From NCBI GenBank assembly GCA_002256485.1, contig NNSG01000001.1:252017-316016 (forward strand): a stretch of 64,000 nucleotides of DNA, in the 5' to 3' direction. Shown in pieces: positions 36,553 to 45,849 of the stretch. The position numbers and the translations under genes are program-made. Position 1 is the first letter of the stretch; each line of letters opens with the position of its first letter. The notes below the pieces were generated by a model. That model was given only the letters and a program-made list of their open reading frames with translations. It was not told the origin of the DNA and searched no databases. This DNA comes from Fidelibacterota bacterium 408169 (GTDB lineage Bacteria > Fidelibacterota > Marinisomatia > Marinisomatales > TCS55).

Positions 36553-39263
36553 TATTTAATGACACCGATCTTCAGAATCTCTGTTTCACTTTTTGAACCA
36601 TTCTTCGCTGTTACATTAACAAAATATACACCTGATTCAACATCAGCAATATTCCACTGTAATTCCTGGATTGTTCCTTCGGTCACTTCATCCAATGTCA
36701 GTTTCTCCACGAAATATCCGGCAAAGTCATAGATCATAACCTCCACACTTTCTGCGGATTCCACAGCAATTCTTATTTTCACATTCCCATCATAAACCGG
36801 GTTGGGATAAACATATGTTTTGTCTTTATCCATCAATGCTGATTCAGGAGATCGTTTCGGAATATTTAAATGCAACGTACGTGTATTTCCAAAATCGTGA
36901 TGGGTGGATGTCCATTCATTTCCATAATTCTCACTCACTTCATCAAAGAGCCAAATAGCCGATTCTGTGACAATGGCATTACGGCCTTCATATTCACTCA
37001 AACAGACTAATGGACCATAATTCGTTAATCGATATTCAATTTCTCCCTTCCAATTAATGACTATAATTTCATTTTTATTATTTTGAACTACAATCTCCGG
37101 ATGATCATCACCGAACAAATCTTTTATTAATGCTGCTTCACCATTTGAAATTGAATCCAACGGAAAACCGGATACAGAAACATTATTCAAATATTTAACT
37201 GATAATATACCAGAATAGTGATTCGTTGTAATATATTCTACATTCCCATCTACATTTATATCTACAATCGCTCCACCACTTTTAGAATGATGCAAATTTT
37301 CTACAGTTCCGTCATTGTAAATAACAGTGTTTCCCAAAATATATTCTTGAGGAAGTCTTATATACTCATGATTTCCAGATGAATCATTTATAAATAAAAT
37401 CGTATCACCTACCAATGTAGTATCATGATGAAAAAGAAAAAGTGAATCGTTAGAATGCCAATTAAAAAATGATATTATCGTAGAATCATCTTCGAGTTCA
37501 TTAATGACTAAACGATTTACTGATGCGGTTAAATTTTCTACTGAAAAATCATACACATCATTAACAGTCGTATAAAAATTCTTTTTATTATCTAAATCTC
37601 CTTCTTGTGCAAACCATAAACTATCTTTTCCACCAACGATTTCCATAACACCATCACTGTCAAAATCATGGATTAAACCAATATGTAACGATGTATCGGG
37701 AAAACCATCCGCCAGCATGGTATTGGTGATAGAGAATGACATGGTATCATTTGGCAGTCCAATATTGTTGATGCTCAAATAGGTCGTGGCGCCGTCATTG
37801 CTTTTGGTATTGGGATATGAAAATGGCCCAAATTCTAACGGTTGCCCCTCTTGATCGGGATAAAGTGCTTCGTATTCAGGATTGCCCTGAAACCACATAT
37901 CCCCAAAATAGCCGCCTGTGGGGTCCGCAAAGAGAAAAATATTGGGATAGCCGATATCCTGCGCCCCATCGGCTTCTTCCAAGTCTACACCGCGTTTTTC
38001 ACGGTTTCCATTGATGGAATAGTTTGAAATACCAGATTGTACCCGATCTTCATCAATGTGCCATATCAGTAATCCAGACGCCGGGAGACCGATATCATAA
38101 TCAGGAATCGATGTAATCACTCCATTTGAGTCCCTTACAACACCAACAGAATCGAATAAAACTTCAACAAAAGGAGGATATCGTTTCTCACTTCCGCTCT
38201 GCTCATACATGAGAAATCGTGCAGAATCGATGGAAACGTTGCCACGAAACCAATTGGTGCGATTTTCGATAAGAAAATATTCATTATCATTAATGTTAAT
38301 TTGTATCAGGTTATCTTCATCCCGGCTGGCCAATTGTACACCAGTTCCCGGTTTAGCCACAATCGGCTCTTCCCAACCGGCAAATTTTCGTGTCCAGGCA
38401 TCCGGCGGTGCAGGTGACAATCCCCTGCCGTTGTTCGACCCTTGATCCATGAGACCAAAAACACCAATTCCGCTTTGACCGGATTCCGTGTCCCACAGAG
38501 GCGGCAATCCCACGGCAAAACCCATCATGAGAGCAAATGTACCTGTAAGCCCAAATTGATATTCACACGGTGTATCTGAACCGGCGAACATGGATTCTGC
38601 AATATCATAGAGAAGATGATTTTGTGTTTCAGGTAAAATGATACCGTGCTTTACAATGGAATTTCCGATTGTGATAGCCCCATTATTGTAAGTTTGCAGC
38701 ATTTCAGCATCAATGTATGTGGTCGGAATATCCTCGGGAGTCGGGTCCAAAAATGGCAGAGAAAAATCCTGTCCAATACCAGCGTGAATCACAACAATTA
38801 AATCTTCATTTGATGATTCAAATCCATCTTGTGTATAAGCTAATTCAACAGCTTCTTTAAATAATTCAGTCAATCTTTGTTCGTAGATATCGTCTTCACC
38901 ATAAGGATGATAACTATCCATTGTTTTTGAGAGTACATAACTCGACTGATTTTCATCAGGATAAACACGGGAATTATCGAGATCCAATCCAAATTTTCCA
39001 TACGAAACATCTCTGAAATAATGATCAATAGCTTTTAATTGTGAAATAAAATATGATTTGTCATGGGGCAGTGGATCAATTGTGTATTCCGAGCACATAT
39101 CTAATTCAGTTGAATACAGAAAATCGCCATCACCCGTTGTGCCCTCAAGGTTATCAATCTGGAAGGAAATTCGTATAACTTTAACTACAACATCTCCAGT
39201 TATTTCAGCAGATAAAGGAATGTATATCATCCATAAGATGAATAATGATAAAATGCGTTTCAT
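36552..39263 (-). CDS. M6-like metalloprotease homologue without HExxH, with Por-type sorting domain
   Basis: 903 residues, signal peptide at the start. The region YYDTE-like LWDTESGQSGIGVFGLMDQG, then LSPAPPDAWTRKFAGWEEP, is the distal part of the M6 (immune inhibitor A-like) catalytic domain. The place of HExxHxxG is taken by FALMMGFAVG (about 243-252), so zinc ligands are gone and the domain should be inactive. A beta-rich middle follows, then a C-terminal sorting domain (YVYPNPVYDGNVKIRIAVE ... VESGVYFVNVTAKNGSKSE, ending LKIGVIK) used for type IX secretion. It lies 33 bases below the PorV-like gene. Confidence 0.8.
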   Translation of the reverse strand: MKRILSLFILWMIYIPLSAEITGDVVVKVIRISFQIDNLEGTTGDGDFLYSTELDMCSEYTIDPLPHDKSYFISQLKAIDHYFRDVSYGKFGLDLDNSRVYPDENQSSYVLSKTMDSYHPYGEDDIYEQRLTELFKEAVELAYTQDGFESSNEDLIVVIHAGIGQDFSLPFLDPTPEDIPTTYIDAEMLQTYNNGAITIGNSIVKHGIILPETQNHLLYDIAESMFAGSDTPCEYQFGLTGTFALMMGFAVGLPPLWDTESGQSGIGVFGLMDQGSNNGRGLSPAPPDAWTRKFAGWEEPIVAKPGTGVQLASRDEDNLIQININDNEYFLIENRTNWFRGNVSIDSARFLMYEQSGSEKRYPPFVEVLFDSVGVVRDSNGVITSIPDYDIGLPASGLLIWHIDEDRVQSGISNYSINGNREKRGVDLEEADGAQDIGYPNIFLFADPTGGYFGDMWFQGNPEYEALYPDQEGQPLEFGPFSYPNTKSNDGATTYLSINNIGLPNDTMSFSITNTMLADGFPDTSLHIGLIHDFDSDGVMEIVGGKDSLWFAQEGDLDNKKNFYTTVNDVYDFSVENLTASVNRLVINELEDDSTIISFFNWHSNDSLFLFHHDTTLVGDTILFINDSSGNHEYIRLPQEYILGNTVIYNDGTVENLHHSKSGGAIVDINVDGNVEYITTNHYSGILSVKYLNNVSVSGFPLDSISNGEAALIKDLFGDDHPEIVVQNNKNEIIVINWKGEIEYRLTNYGPLVCLSEYEGRNAIVTESAIWLFDEVSENYGNEWTSTHHDFGNTRTLHLNIPKRSPESALMDKDKTYVYPNPVYDGNVKIRIAVESAESVEVMIYDFAGYFVEKLTLDEVTEGTIQELQWNIADVESGVYFVNVTAKNGSKSETEILKIGVIK

Positions 39264-39296
39264 TTTGGAAATAGTGTTAAATAGAAAATATGGAAT

Positions 39297-40655
39297 TTAA
39301 AATTCCATATTCAGAGAAAAACGCATAGTATTGGCGAGTGGGTGATCCGGTTCACCGGATGTATAACCAAAGTCAAAACCATAATTTGCAAAGCGTAAAC
39401 CGACACCAAACGTAGGATTGGTAATCTTCCCGGTTTTGTCGTAGTAATACCCAGCACGAAGGGCAAAATATTTTCCGTACCAATATTCCATTCCAATATT
39501 GTGGACTAGTTTATCCAACTCATTTTTAATTGTGCGTCGCTTGGCACTGCCCACTTCTTTTTGACCAAATTCATTATAGGCTCCCCAATCTGAGTCGCCA
39601 GGTTCGCCTCCAGTGGCGATCATTTCTCCTTCATCGGCATCAATCTCGCCATTGTTGTTATGGTCTACCCAATCGTAGCCGCCGATAATATGATCGTATT
39701 CGTCACTTGATGTTTTTGTCATGTCCATATCTCCACCAATCAGCCAGTCATCCACCCACGACGTAAATATCCCAATATAAATCGGATCAGAATGAGCTGT
39801 TTCTTGCTGCCCATCACTATTGTATTCTGCATTTTTATCAGATTTATGACCTTCATCGTCATATCCGCCTACGTATCCATCACCATCCCAATCCATATCA
39901 GGATATGCGGCAACCAAAAGCTTGTCTACATCATAAACTAAATAGAGTTTATTAAACTCCGAATTGACGATAGCATAGTTTATTCCAAGGGTAAAATTTG
40001 TTGGTTGAGGATCGGCTTGTGCCGGATCGATAAATGACACTTTCGGTCCAATATTCGTGACTGTTAATCCAATTGTAAGATCGGGAGTCAAGAATTCTTT
40101 CCTTAGATAGCCTATGTCAAAACCAAAATCTGTAGAGGTTCCTTTGCCCTTTTCTCCTCCAGCGCCGAAATTAGTCAAATGCTGGTAAGATACTTTTGCA
40201 TTTATTCCCAACGATGATTTCGGAGTAAGCAGTGAACTATATGACAACGTTAAAGCTGTCATATAACTCGTAAATGTACCCAGATAATCCTCGGCAGATT
40301 CACCCATACGAATTTGTTCACCCAGGTTCAGGTAAATAAGATGGCCGCCAAGAGTCCCTAGGTACGGATAATGCTTGCGATAAGCAAAAAACTCATAATA
40401 CATATCATCTGCCAGATTGGGAAGCCAATTAACGTGCATGAGAGCCATTTCTGAACCTTCTAGAAAAGCGAGTCCGGCCGGATTCCAAAAACTGGCGTAA
40501 GCATCATTAGCGACAGCAACTTGCGCTTCACCCATTCCTCCGGCACGTGCCCCCGGGGAAATAAGCAAAAAGATAGCTCCCGCTTCACTTTGACTATGTA
40601 AAGGGTTGGAAAATGTTAAAAAGGTCATGGTTACGATCATGATCAATCGTTTCAT
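39297..40655 (-). CDS. PorV/PorQ-like outer-membrane protein with two EF-hand loops
   Basis: 452 residues. Signal peptide, then the family hallmark AGAIFLLISPGARAGGMGEA and DAYASFWNPAGLAFLEGSEM, a FadL-like barrel and a final aromatic strand (MRFSLNMEF). PorV carries substrates of the type IX system to the cell surface. Unusually, two acidic insertions fit EF-hand loops: 255-266 (DWDGDGYVGGYD) and 331-342 (DHNNNGEIDADE). It directly precedes the sorting-domain gene, a matching pair. A promoter with a 5' hairpin leader lies upstream. Confidence 0.82.
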   Translation of the reverse strand: MKRLIMIVTMTFLTFSNPLHSQSEAGAIFLLISPGARAGGMGEAQVAVANDAYASFWNPAGLAFLEGSEMALMHVNWLPNLADDMYYEFFAYRKHYPYLGTLGGHLIYLNLGEQIRMGESAEDYLGTFTSYMTALTLSYSSLLTPKSSLGINAKVSYQHLTNFGAGGEKGKGTSTDFGFDIGYLRKEFLTPDLTIGLTVTNIGPKVSFIDPAQADPQPTNFTLGINYAIVNSEFNKLYLVYDVDKLLVAAYPDMDWDGDGYVGGYDDEGHKSDKNAEYNSDGQQETAHSDPIYIGIFTSWVDDWLIGGDMDMTKTSSDEYDHIIGGYDWVDHNNNGEIDADEGEMIATGGEPGDSDWGAYNEFGQKEVGSAKRRTIKNELDKLVHNIGMEYWYGKYFALRAGYYYDKTGKITNPTFGVGLRFANYGFDFGYTSGEPDHPLANTMRFSLNMEF

Positions 40656-40675
40656 TGGTATGTTCTCCTATTATC

Positions 40676-40691
40676 GACGGGAAAGCCCGTC
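40676..40691 (-). promoter_or_regulatory. Leader hairpin before the PorV-like gene
   Basis: On the minus strand GACGGGCTTTCCCGTC forms a perfect 6-bp stem with a four-base loop about 20 bases upstream of the start, just before the ribosome site AGGAG. It could stabilise the mRNA or modulate translation. Confidence 0.4.
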
Positions 40692-40753
40692 TCGTTATTC
40701 ATGTTTCATTTATAACGATTTTACTTCGATTTAACTCCTTTTTAACGCCGGCG

Positions 40754-40783
40754 AATATATCCTTTGATTTCGCCTATAGTCAA
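40754..40783 (-). promoter_or_regulatory. Sigma-70-type promoter of the PorV-like gene
   Basis: TTGACT (40783-40778), an 18-base spacer and TATATT (40759-40754) on the minus strand. Transcription would begin near 40747, leaving a leader of about 90 bases with the hairpin at 40676-40691. It is the clearest promoter in the window. Confidence 0.6.
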
Positions 40784-40815
40784 GAAATGAATATTTCGTG
40801 TGATTGTTCCCACAT

Positions 40816-42624
40816 TTAGTTTAATAAACCGAGAGAAATGATGGGAACATAAGTAATGAATAAAACAACGACAAACCGAATGAGAAAAAAAGGCAGTGTT
40901 GCTTTATAGATTGTCGGCATATCTTTATTAAATCGATATGCGGATAAAAAGAGATTAATTCCCACTGGTGGTGTCAAAAACCCTAACTCGAGATTCGCTA
41001 TAAAAATAATACCTAAATGAATGGGGTCGATGCCAAAATGAATACCTAAGGGCATTATAAGAGGTACGATAACAATAATAGCTGAAAAGATGTCCATCAA
41101 ACAACCTACAGCCAAAAGTAATATATTCAGCATAAACAAGAAAATAAATTTTGAAGAAATGGTCGTTTTAACCCAATCAAGTAATAAACTGGGTATTTGC
41201 GCATCCACGAGATAGCTTGTCAATCCCATGGCAACGCCAAGAATAATTAACACACCTCCAATTAATGTGGCACAAGCCAAAACGATGCGCGGAAACTCAC
41301 TCATCTTGAGATCTTTATACACAAATACTTCAATGACAAATGTATAAAAAACCATTAATGCAGCTGTTTCTACCAATGTTGTAAAACCGCCAAAAATACC
41401 AAATAAAACTAAAAACGGTATGAACATCTCCCATTTAGCTTCCCATAAAGCATCACCTATATTTTTCAATTTTAGTGGCTGTGTTTCACGATTTTGACTT
41501 TTTTCCTGGAAAATTGCCCAACTTGCCACAGCCAAAACAAGTATCATACCTGGAATAAACCCGGCAATGAATATATCTTTTACGGAAACACCAGCTGTCA
41601 CTCCAAAAAGAATTGCAGGCAAACTGGGTGGGAATAATAAGCCTAAAGATCCAGCAACCGTAATTAAACCCAATGAAAATAATTCATTGTACCCTTCTTT
41701 TCTTAATAACGGATAAAGCAATCCACCCAATGCTAAAATTGTGACGCCTGAACCACCGGTGAGTGCAGTGAAAAAACCACATAGAAAAACGATAACAATA
41801 GGAGTTCCGCCTGGAATCCAGCCAAATAAAACTCTGAAGACTTTGAACATTCTTTGTGAAGAACCGCTTTCTGCTAAAATATATCCAGCCAGCGTAAATA
41901 AGGGAATTGTAGGTAATGATGGAGAAACAACTATACGATAGGCTTCTGAAGGAATGGCTGCAACAGGTATATATTCGCTCCAAAACATTAATCCGGCAAT
42001 TCCTCCCAAACCCACAAAGATTGGCGCACCATAATAAAGTGAAATAAGAATCGCCGTGCAACCAATGAAGAGGATAAAAGTATTTTCATTAAACGCATCG
42101 GAAAATGTAATAAACATCCACAAGATTGCCATCATCAGCATGGAACTGCGAAGCATTCGATTATCAAAACTCCTGTAGAAAACTTGAATCGCCATTAATG
42201 TAAAACCCACTGGCATAATCATTTGGGCAAACCAACGCGGAATATTTGGAGCAATATCAACTGGATATTGGAATTCAACTTTAAACAAACTCCAACTACC
42301 CCACATCAAGGAGACAATAACGATAAACGATATATTTTTTGCTATCCAACGGCCAAAGTGGAATTCTTCATCTGGTTGAAATAACGGTTTTGTGGTTAGA
42401 GCCAATAATTTATTTTGACGTGTTGCAAGAACAGCTCCGACAAAACCGATCCATAAAGTCATGTGCTGAACCAAGACGGGTGATGCTGGGACTCCCGAAC
42501 CTCCAAATAAACGGGAAACCGTTTCGAATGCGGGAAGAAATGCTAAAAGGAAAAATACAGTTAATGCAAGAATGTCCTCGCCCCATTGGAGACGATGCAC
42601 TATAGGTTTTCTTTCTTCAGCCAT
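40816..42624 (-). CDS. TRAP transporter fused DctQ-DctM permease (TatQM-like)
   Basis: 602 residues with many membrane helices. The N-terminal 170 residues are a DctQ-like small subunit (QHMTLWIGFVGAVLATRQNK); the rest is a DctM large subunit (GLGGIAGLMFWSEYIPVA, FLCGFFTALTGGSGVTILAL, LFPPSLPAILFGVTAGVSVK, FIANLELGFLTPPVGINLFL). Together they drive sodium-dependent uptake of an organic acid or other solute delivered by the binding protein. The order tatT-tatP-tatQM matches the Treponema pallidum Tp0956-Tp0958 system. It overlaps the binding-protein gene by one base. Confidence 0.93.
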   Translation of the reverse strand: MAEERKPIVHRLQWGEDILALTVFFLLAFLPAFETVSRLFGGSGVPASPVLVQHMTLWIGFVGAVLATRQNKLLALTTKPLFQPDEEFHFGRWIAKNISFIVIVSLMWGSWSLFKVEFQYPVDIAPNIPRWFAQMIMPVGFTLMAIQVFYRSFDNRMLRSSMLMMAILWMFITFSDAFNENTFILFIGCTAILISLYYGAPIFVGLGGIAGLMFWSEYIPVAAIPSEAYRIVVSPSLPTIPLFTLAGYILAESGSSQRMFKVFRVLFGWIPGGTPIVIVFLCGFFTALTGGSGVTILALGGLLYPLLRKEGYNELFSLGLITVAGSLGLLFPPSLPAILFGVTAGVSVKDIFIAGFIPGMILVLAVASWAIFQEKSQNRETQPLKLKNIGDALWEAKWEMFIPFLVLFGIFGGFTTLVETAALMVFYTFVIEVFVYKDLKMSEFPRIVLACATLIGGVLIILGVAMGLTSYLVDAQIPSLLLDWVKTTISSKFIFLFMLNILLLAVGCLMDIFSAIIVIVPLIMPLGIHFGIDPIHLGIIFIANLELGFLTPPVGINLFLSAYRFNKDMPTIYKATLPFFLIRFVVVLFITYVPIISLGLLN

Positions 42625-43637
42625 TATTCTATCGTATTATGCAAGTCATCCAAAGAATCTTTTTCAGCCATGAATTCTGTAACCGTATCAAAAATTTCTT
42701 CTGAGACATATTTTCCACGCAATTCTGGATACCATGTCTTTAAATAATTTTTCCAATGGCCCATTTCATCCGGAGTAGGCTGATGGATTGTCAATCCATA
42801 TTCCTGCATGACTTTAATTGCTTCATCATCCTGATGGCGGGTACTTCGCTGGTGCATCAATCCTATGTCTTGAGCAATCAACTTCATTTTTATTTGATGC
42901 TCAGGTGAAATTCGATTCCAAATTCGTTTATCAATAATGACGCCAGCCGTAAGCAACCCCCAATTTATATCAAGCATATAATTTGCAGAGCCAAACCATT
43001 GTTGAGATAATGCATATAACGGAGTTGTGGCAATGGCATTTATAAGTCCCGTTTGAAATCCGGATAGTACATCAATTGATGCCAAAGGAACAGATTGAAA
43101 TCCGGCACTTTCCCATAAATTTTGAGTACGGTAATCACCTGCCCATGTAAAAATCTTCATTCCTTTTAGATCATCGAGATAAACAATAGGGTTTGCTGTA
43201 AACCATTTTGCCCAACCAACATCAGCCCATAATAAAACTTCGAAGCCATTTTCTCTCATTCCTTCTTCTAATTGAGGTGACATTTTTTCTCGAAGCCAAT
43301 CTACATCATCATAATCATCAAAAATCAATGGCAGAACAAATCCGCTCACATCCGGATTTACTTCGGAAAGTCCTTCAGTAGAAATCGCTGCAGCGTGAAT
43401 TTGGCCAATCCTCATTTTTCTTATCATATCCCTTTCATCACCCACAACGCCACCGGGATATATTCGGAGCACAATTTGACCGTCGGTAGCTTCTTTCCAA
43501 CGCTGTCCCATTTCCACAAGCATTCCATGCCAATCAGTCCCTTCCGGAACCAAAGTTGCCATTTTTATTATGGTTTTTTTAGCACTTACCTCACTTAATA
43601 AAAGGACGCAAAAGAGTGTGCGATATAGAGTATTCAT
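42624..43637 (-). CDS. TRAP transporter DctP-type substrate-binding protein (TatP-like)
   Basis: 337 residues, signal peptide at the start (NTLYRTLFCVLLLSEVSA). DctP features: IKMATLVPEGTDWHGMLVEM, GGVVGDERDMIRKMRIGQIH, LDDLKGMKIFTWAG, and the helix ASIDVLSGFQTGLINAIATT. The conserved arginine that usually binds a carboxylate is not where I expect it (MKIFTWAG replaces the usual GxKxRxxG), so the ligand may be non-acidic, as proposed for TatP. It starts one base below tatT. Confidence 0.9.
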   Translation of the reverse strand: MNTLYRTLFCVLLLSEVSAKKTIIKMATLVPEGTDWHGMLVEMGQRWKEATDGQIVLRIYPGGVVGDERDMIRKMRIGQIHAAAISTEGLSEVNPDVSGFVLPLIFDDYDDVDWLREKMSPQLEEGMRENGFEVLLWADVGWAKWFTANPIVYLDDLKGMKIFTWAGDYRTQNLWESAGFQSVPLASIDVLSGFQTGLINAIATTPLYALSQQWFGSANYMLDINWGLLTAGVIIDKRIWNRISPEHQIKMKLIAQDIGLMHQRSTRHQDDEAIKVMQEYGLTIHQPTPDEMGHWKNYLKTWYPELRGKYVSEEIFDTVTEFMAEKDSLDDLHNTIE

Positions 43638-44489
43638 TTAGTAAAACAACTCATTTGTTCGTGAAAGTAACCAGAGTGCTCGTTCACGAGCAATAATATT
43701 TCCCAAAACCAAATTCTTATCCTTTTCTAAATCCATGTTGAGAACTTCTTTTAATAATAGTCCAAATTCATCTTTTTTCTGAAGTGATATGAGTACATTT
43801 TCCGCATAGGAAACTTTTGCTCCAGCATCGAGTCCTTTTGAATAATTCATGGCTTGTTCAAAATGCTGTGTTGCTTTTTCAACATTTTTACCCATTAAAT
43901 CAGTACGCGCCATTGTATAAGAGATTAATGCTGAATGAATAGCGCCATTATTCCATGAGGGATCTATTTTTAATGAAGTATCCAACAAATAGCCGACAAT
44001 TGGGAGTTGAATCACCCATTTTGCTTTGCCCCTGCTAGAACTTATCGCTCCACCCATGGCAGCACCCAGCCAATATAAATACGGCACATCTTCTTCAGTA
44101 AACGTAATATCTTCCATTATCAAACTCTTCATGATGTTCAGTCCAGGATGACGAATTTGAAGAGCCTTTTTTCCATGTGAAATCGCTTTTTCAAAACTTG
44201 ATTGAGCATGGGAATAAAGAATTTTCCCTGCATCATAATCTTCCTCAATCATTCGATCTGCTTTTTCTACCAAAAAAGCATATGTGTATTGAGTTCGTAA
44301 TTTTACAGCTTCCAGAAAAAGTTTATCATCATCCTTAATCAGCTTTTGATCAGCAGAAAGAACTTTACGATAAAATATATCTTCAGCAAAACCAGGATGA
44401 TGTTCCAAATAATAAGCTGTTGTGCAGGATGAAACCCATAAGTTCAATAAGAAAAAGCTCACAAAATGTAATTTGTGTTTGATTAACAT
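43638..44489 (-). CDS. TRAP-associated TPR lipoprotein TatT
   Basis: 283 residues. Lipobox in LWVSSCTTAYYLEH; helical TPR-like repeats follow (ILYSHAQSSFEKAISHGKKA, EKATQHFEQAMNYSKGLDAG). The features PYLYWLGAAMGGAISSSRGK and the length fit the TatT family (Tp0956), periplasmic trimers that bind the TatP substrate-binding protein. The gene is the first of the transporter operon and lies 40 bases below glyA. The match rests on the neighbours and this motif. Confidence 0.85.
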   Translation of the reverse strand: MLIKHKLHFVSFFLLNLWVSSCTTAYYLEHHPGFAEDIFYRKVLSADQKLIKDDDKLFLEAVKLRTQYTYAFLVEKADRMIEEDYDAGKILYSHAQSSFEKAISHGKKALQIRHPGLNIMKSLIMEDITFTEEDVPYLYWLGAAMGGAISSSRGKAKWVIQLPIVGYLLDTSLKIDPSWNNGAIHSALISYTMARTDLMGKNVEKATQHFEQAMNYSKGLDAGAKVSYAENVLISLQKKDEFGLLLKEVLNMDLEKDKNLVLGNIIARERALWLLSRTNELFY

Positions 44490-44529
44490 GATGTTGAATT
44501 TAGAGAATTTGTAAAAAAATATGAGACGA

Positions 44530-45828
44530 TCAATTCAACAGATCATCATAAAGTGGAAATGTGTCACACAGCTCTTTTACTGTTGACTTGACATTTCTGA
44601 TCACAACTTCATTATCCGGGTCTCCAATGACCTGATCAATCAAATCACAAATAGTAAGCATTTGCTTTTCTTTCATCCCTCTTGTTGTAATAGCGGGAGT
44701 TCCAACCCGAATACCACTGGTAATAAACGGGCTTCGTTCATCAAACGGAACCATATTTTTATTTACTGTAATACCTGCTTTTTCAAGCGATTTTTCAGCT
44801 GCTTTTCCCGTAATACTTTTATTCGTCAAATCGATTAAAATAACATGGGTATCTGTTCCACCAGAAACTAATTGATAATCTTTTGATAAAAATGCATCAG
44901 CAAGAGTTTGAGCATTTTTTACAATTTGGCTGGTGTATTCTTTAAAGGACGGCTGTAGTGCTTCACCGAAAGCCACTGCTTTCGCAGCGATAATGTGCAT
45001 CAATGGACCGCCTTGAATTCCGGGCATAACCATGGAATCAATTAATTCAGACATGTTTTTCACACGACCGGACTTTGGAGCGACAATACCAAAAGGATTT
45101 TCACAATCTTTACCCATCATAATCATTCCACCACGCGGACCACGAAGTGTTTTATGAGTTGTCGTTGTCACCACATCACAATAAGGCATGGGTGACGGAT
45201 GTGATCCTGTAGCAACCAATCCGGCCGGATGGGCGATGTCAGCCAACAAAAAAGCACCAATTTCATCAGCAACAGCTTTGAAATCCTCAAATTCAATATG
45301 TCTGGGATAAGCACTGCCACCACAAATGATCAATTTTGGTTTATGTTCTTTTGCTAATTTTCTTACTTGATCAAAATTAACCCGACCAGTTTTCCTATCA
45401 ACTTGATAAGAAACAACATTGAATAGTTTTCCTGAAAAATTCACCGGACTGCCATGGGTTAAATGTCCGCCATGAGCTAAATCTAATCCCATAATTGTAT
45501 CACCGGTTTGAACGAATGTGAGTAATGCAGCCATATTGGCTTGAGATCCTGAGTGCGGCTGTACATTAACATATTCAGCATTGAATAGTTTTTTGGCTCG
45601 ATCTCGCGCTAAATCTTCAGCTTCGTCCACATGTTCACAGCCACCGTAATAACGTTTCCCCGGATAACCTTCAGCATATTTATTGGTCATGACACCTCCT
45701 GCCATTTCCAATACAGGATAACTTACAAAATTTTCTGATGCAATTAATTCAAGTGTCGAAAACTCACGACCCACTTCACGCATCAGGATTTGATATAATT
45801 CAGGGTCGGCGTTTTTGAGATAAGACAA
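44530..45828 (-). CDS. glyA: Serine hydroxymethyltransferase
   Basis: 432 residues. Family blocks: [58 protein letters not shown] and the PLP lysine in [20 protein letters not shown]. It converts serine to glycine while charging tetrahydrofolate. It lies in the middle of a long leftward run; no glycine riboswitch fits in the 21-base gap upstream. Confidence 0.97.
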   Translation of the reverse strand: MSYLKNADPELYQILMREVGREFSTLELIASENFVSYPVLEMAGGVMTNKYAEGYPGKRYYGGCEHVDEAEDLARDRAKKLFNAEYVNVQPHSGSQANMAALLTFVQTGDTIMGLDLAHGGHLTHGSPVNFSGKLFNVVSYQVDRKTGRVNFDQVRKLAKEHKPKLIICGGSAYPRHIEFEDFKAVADEIGAFLLADIAHPAGLVATGSHPSPMPYCDVVTTTTHKTLRGPRGGMIMMGKDCENPFGIVAPKSGRVKNMSELIDSMVMPGIQGGPLMHIIAAKAVAFGEALQPSFKEYTSQIVKNAQTLADAFLSKDYQLVSGGTDTHVILIDLTNKSITGKAAEKSLEKAGITVNKNMVPFDERSPFITSGIRVGTPAITTRGMKEKQMLTICDLIDQVIGDPDNEVVIRNVKSTVKELCDTFPLYDDLLN

Positions 45829-45849
45829 AATTAAGATCCAGTTATTATT

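Noticed and set aside
45829-45849. Glycine riboswitch before glyA
   Set aside because: The gap is only 21 bases, too short.
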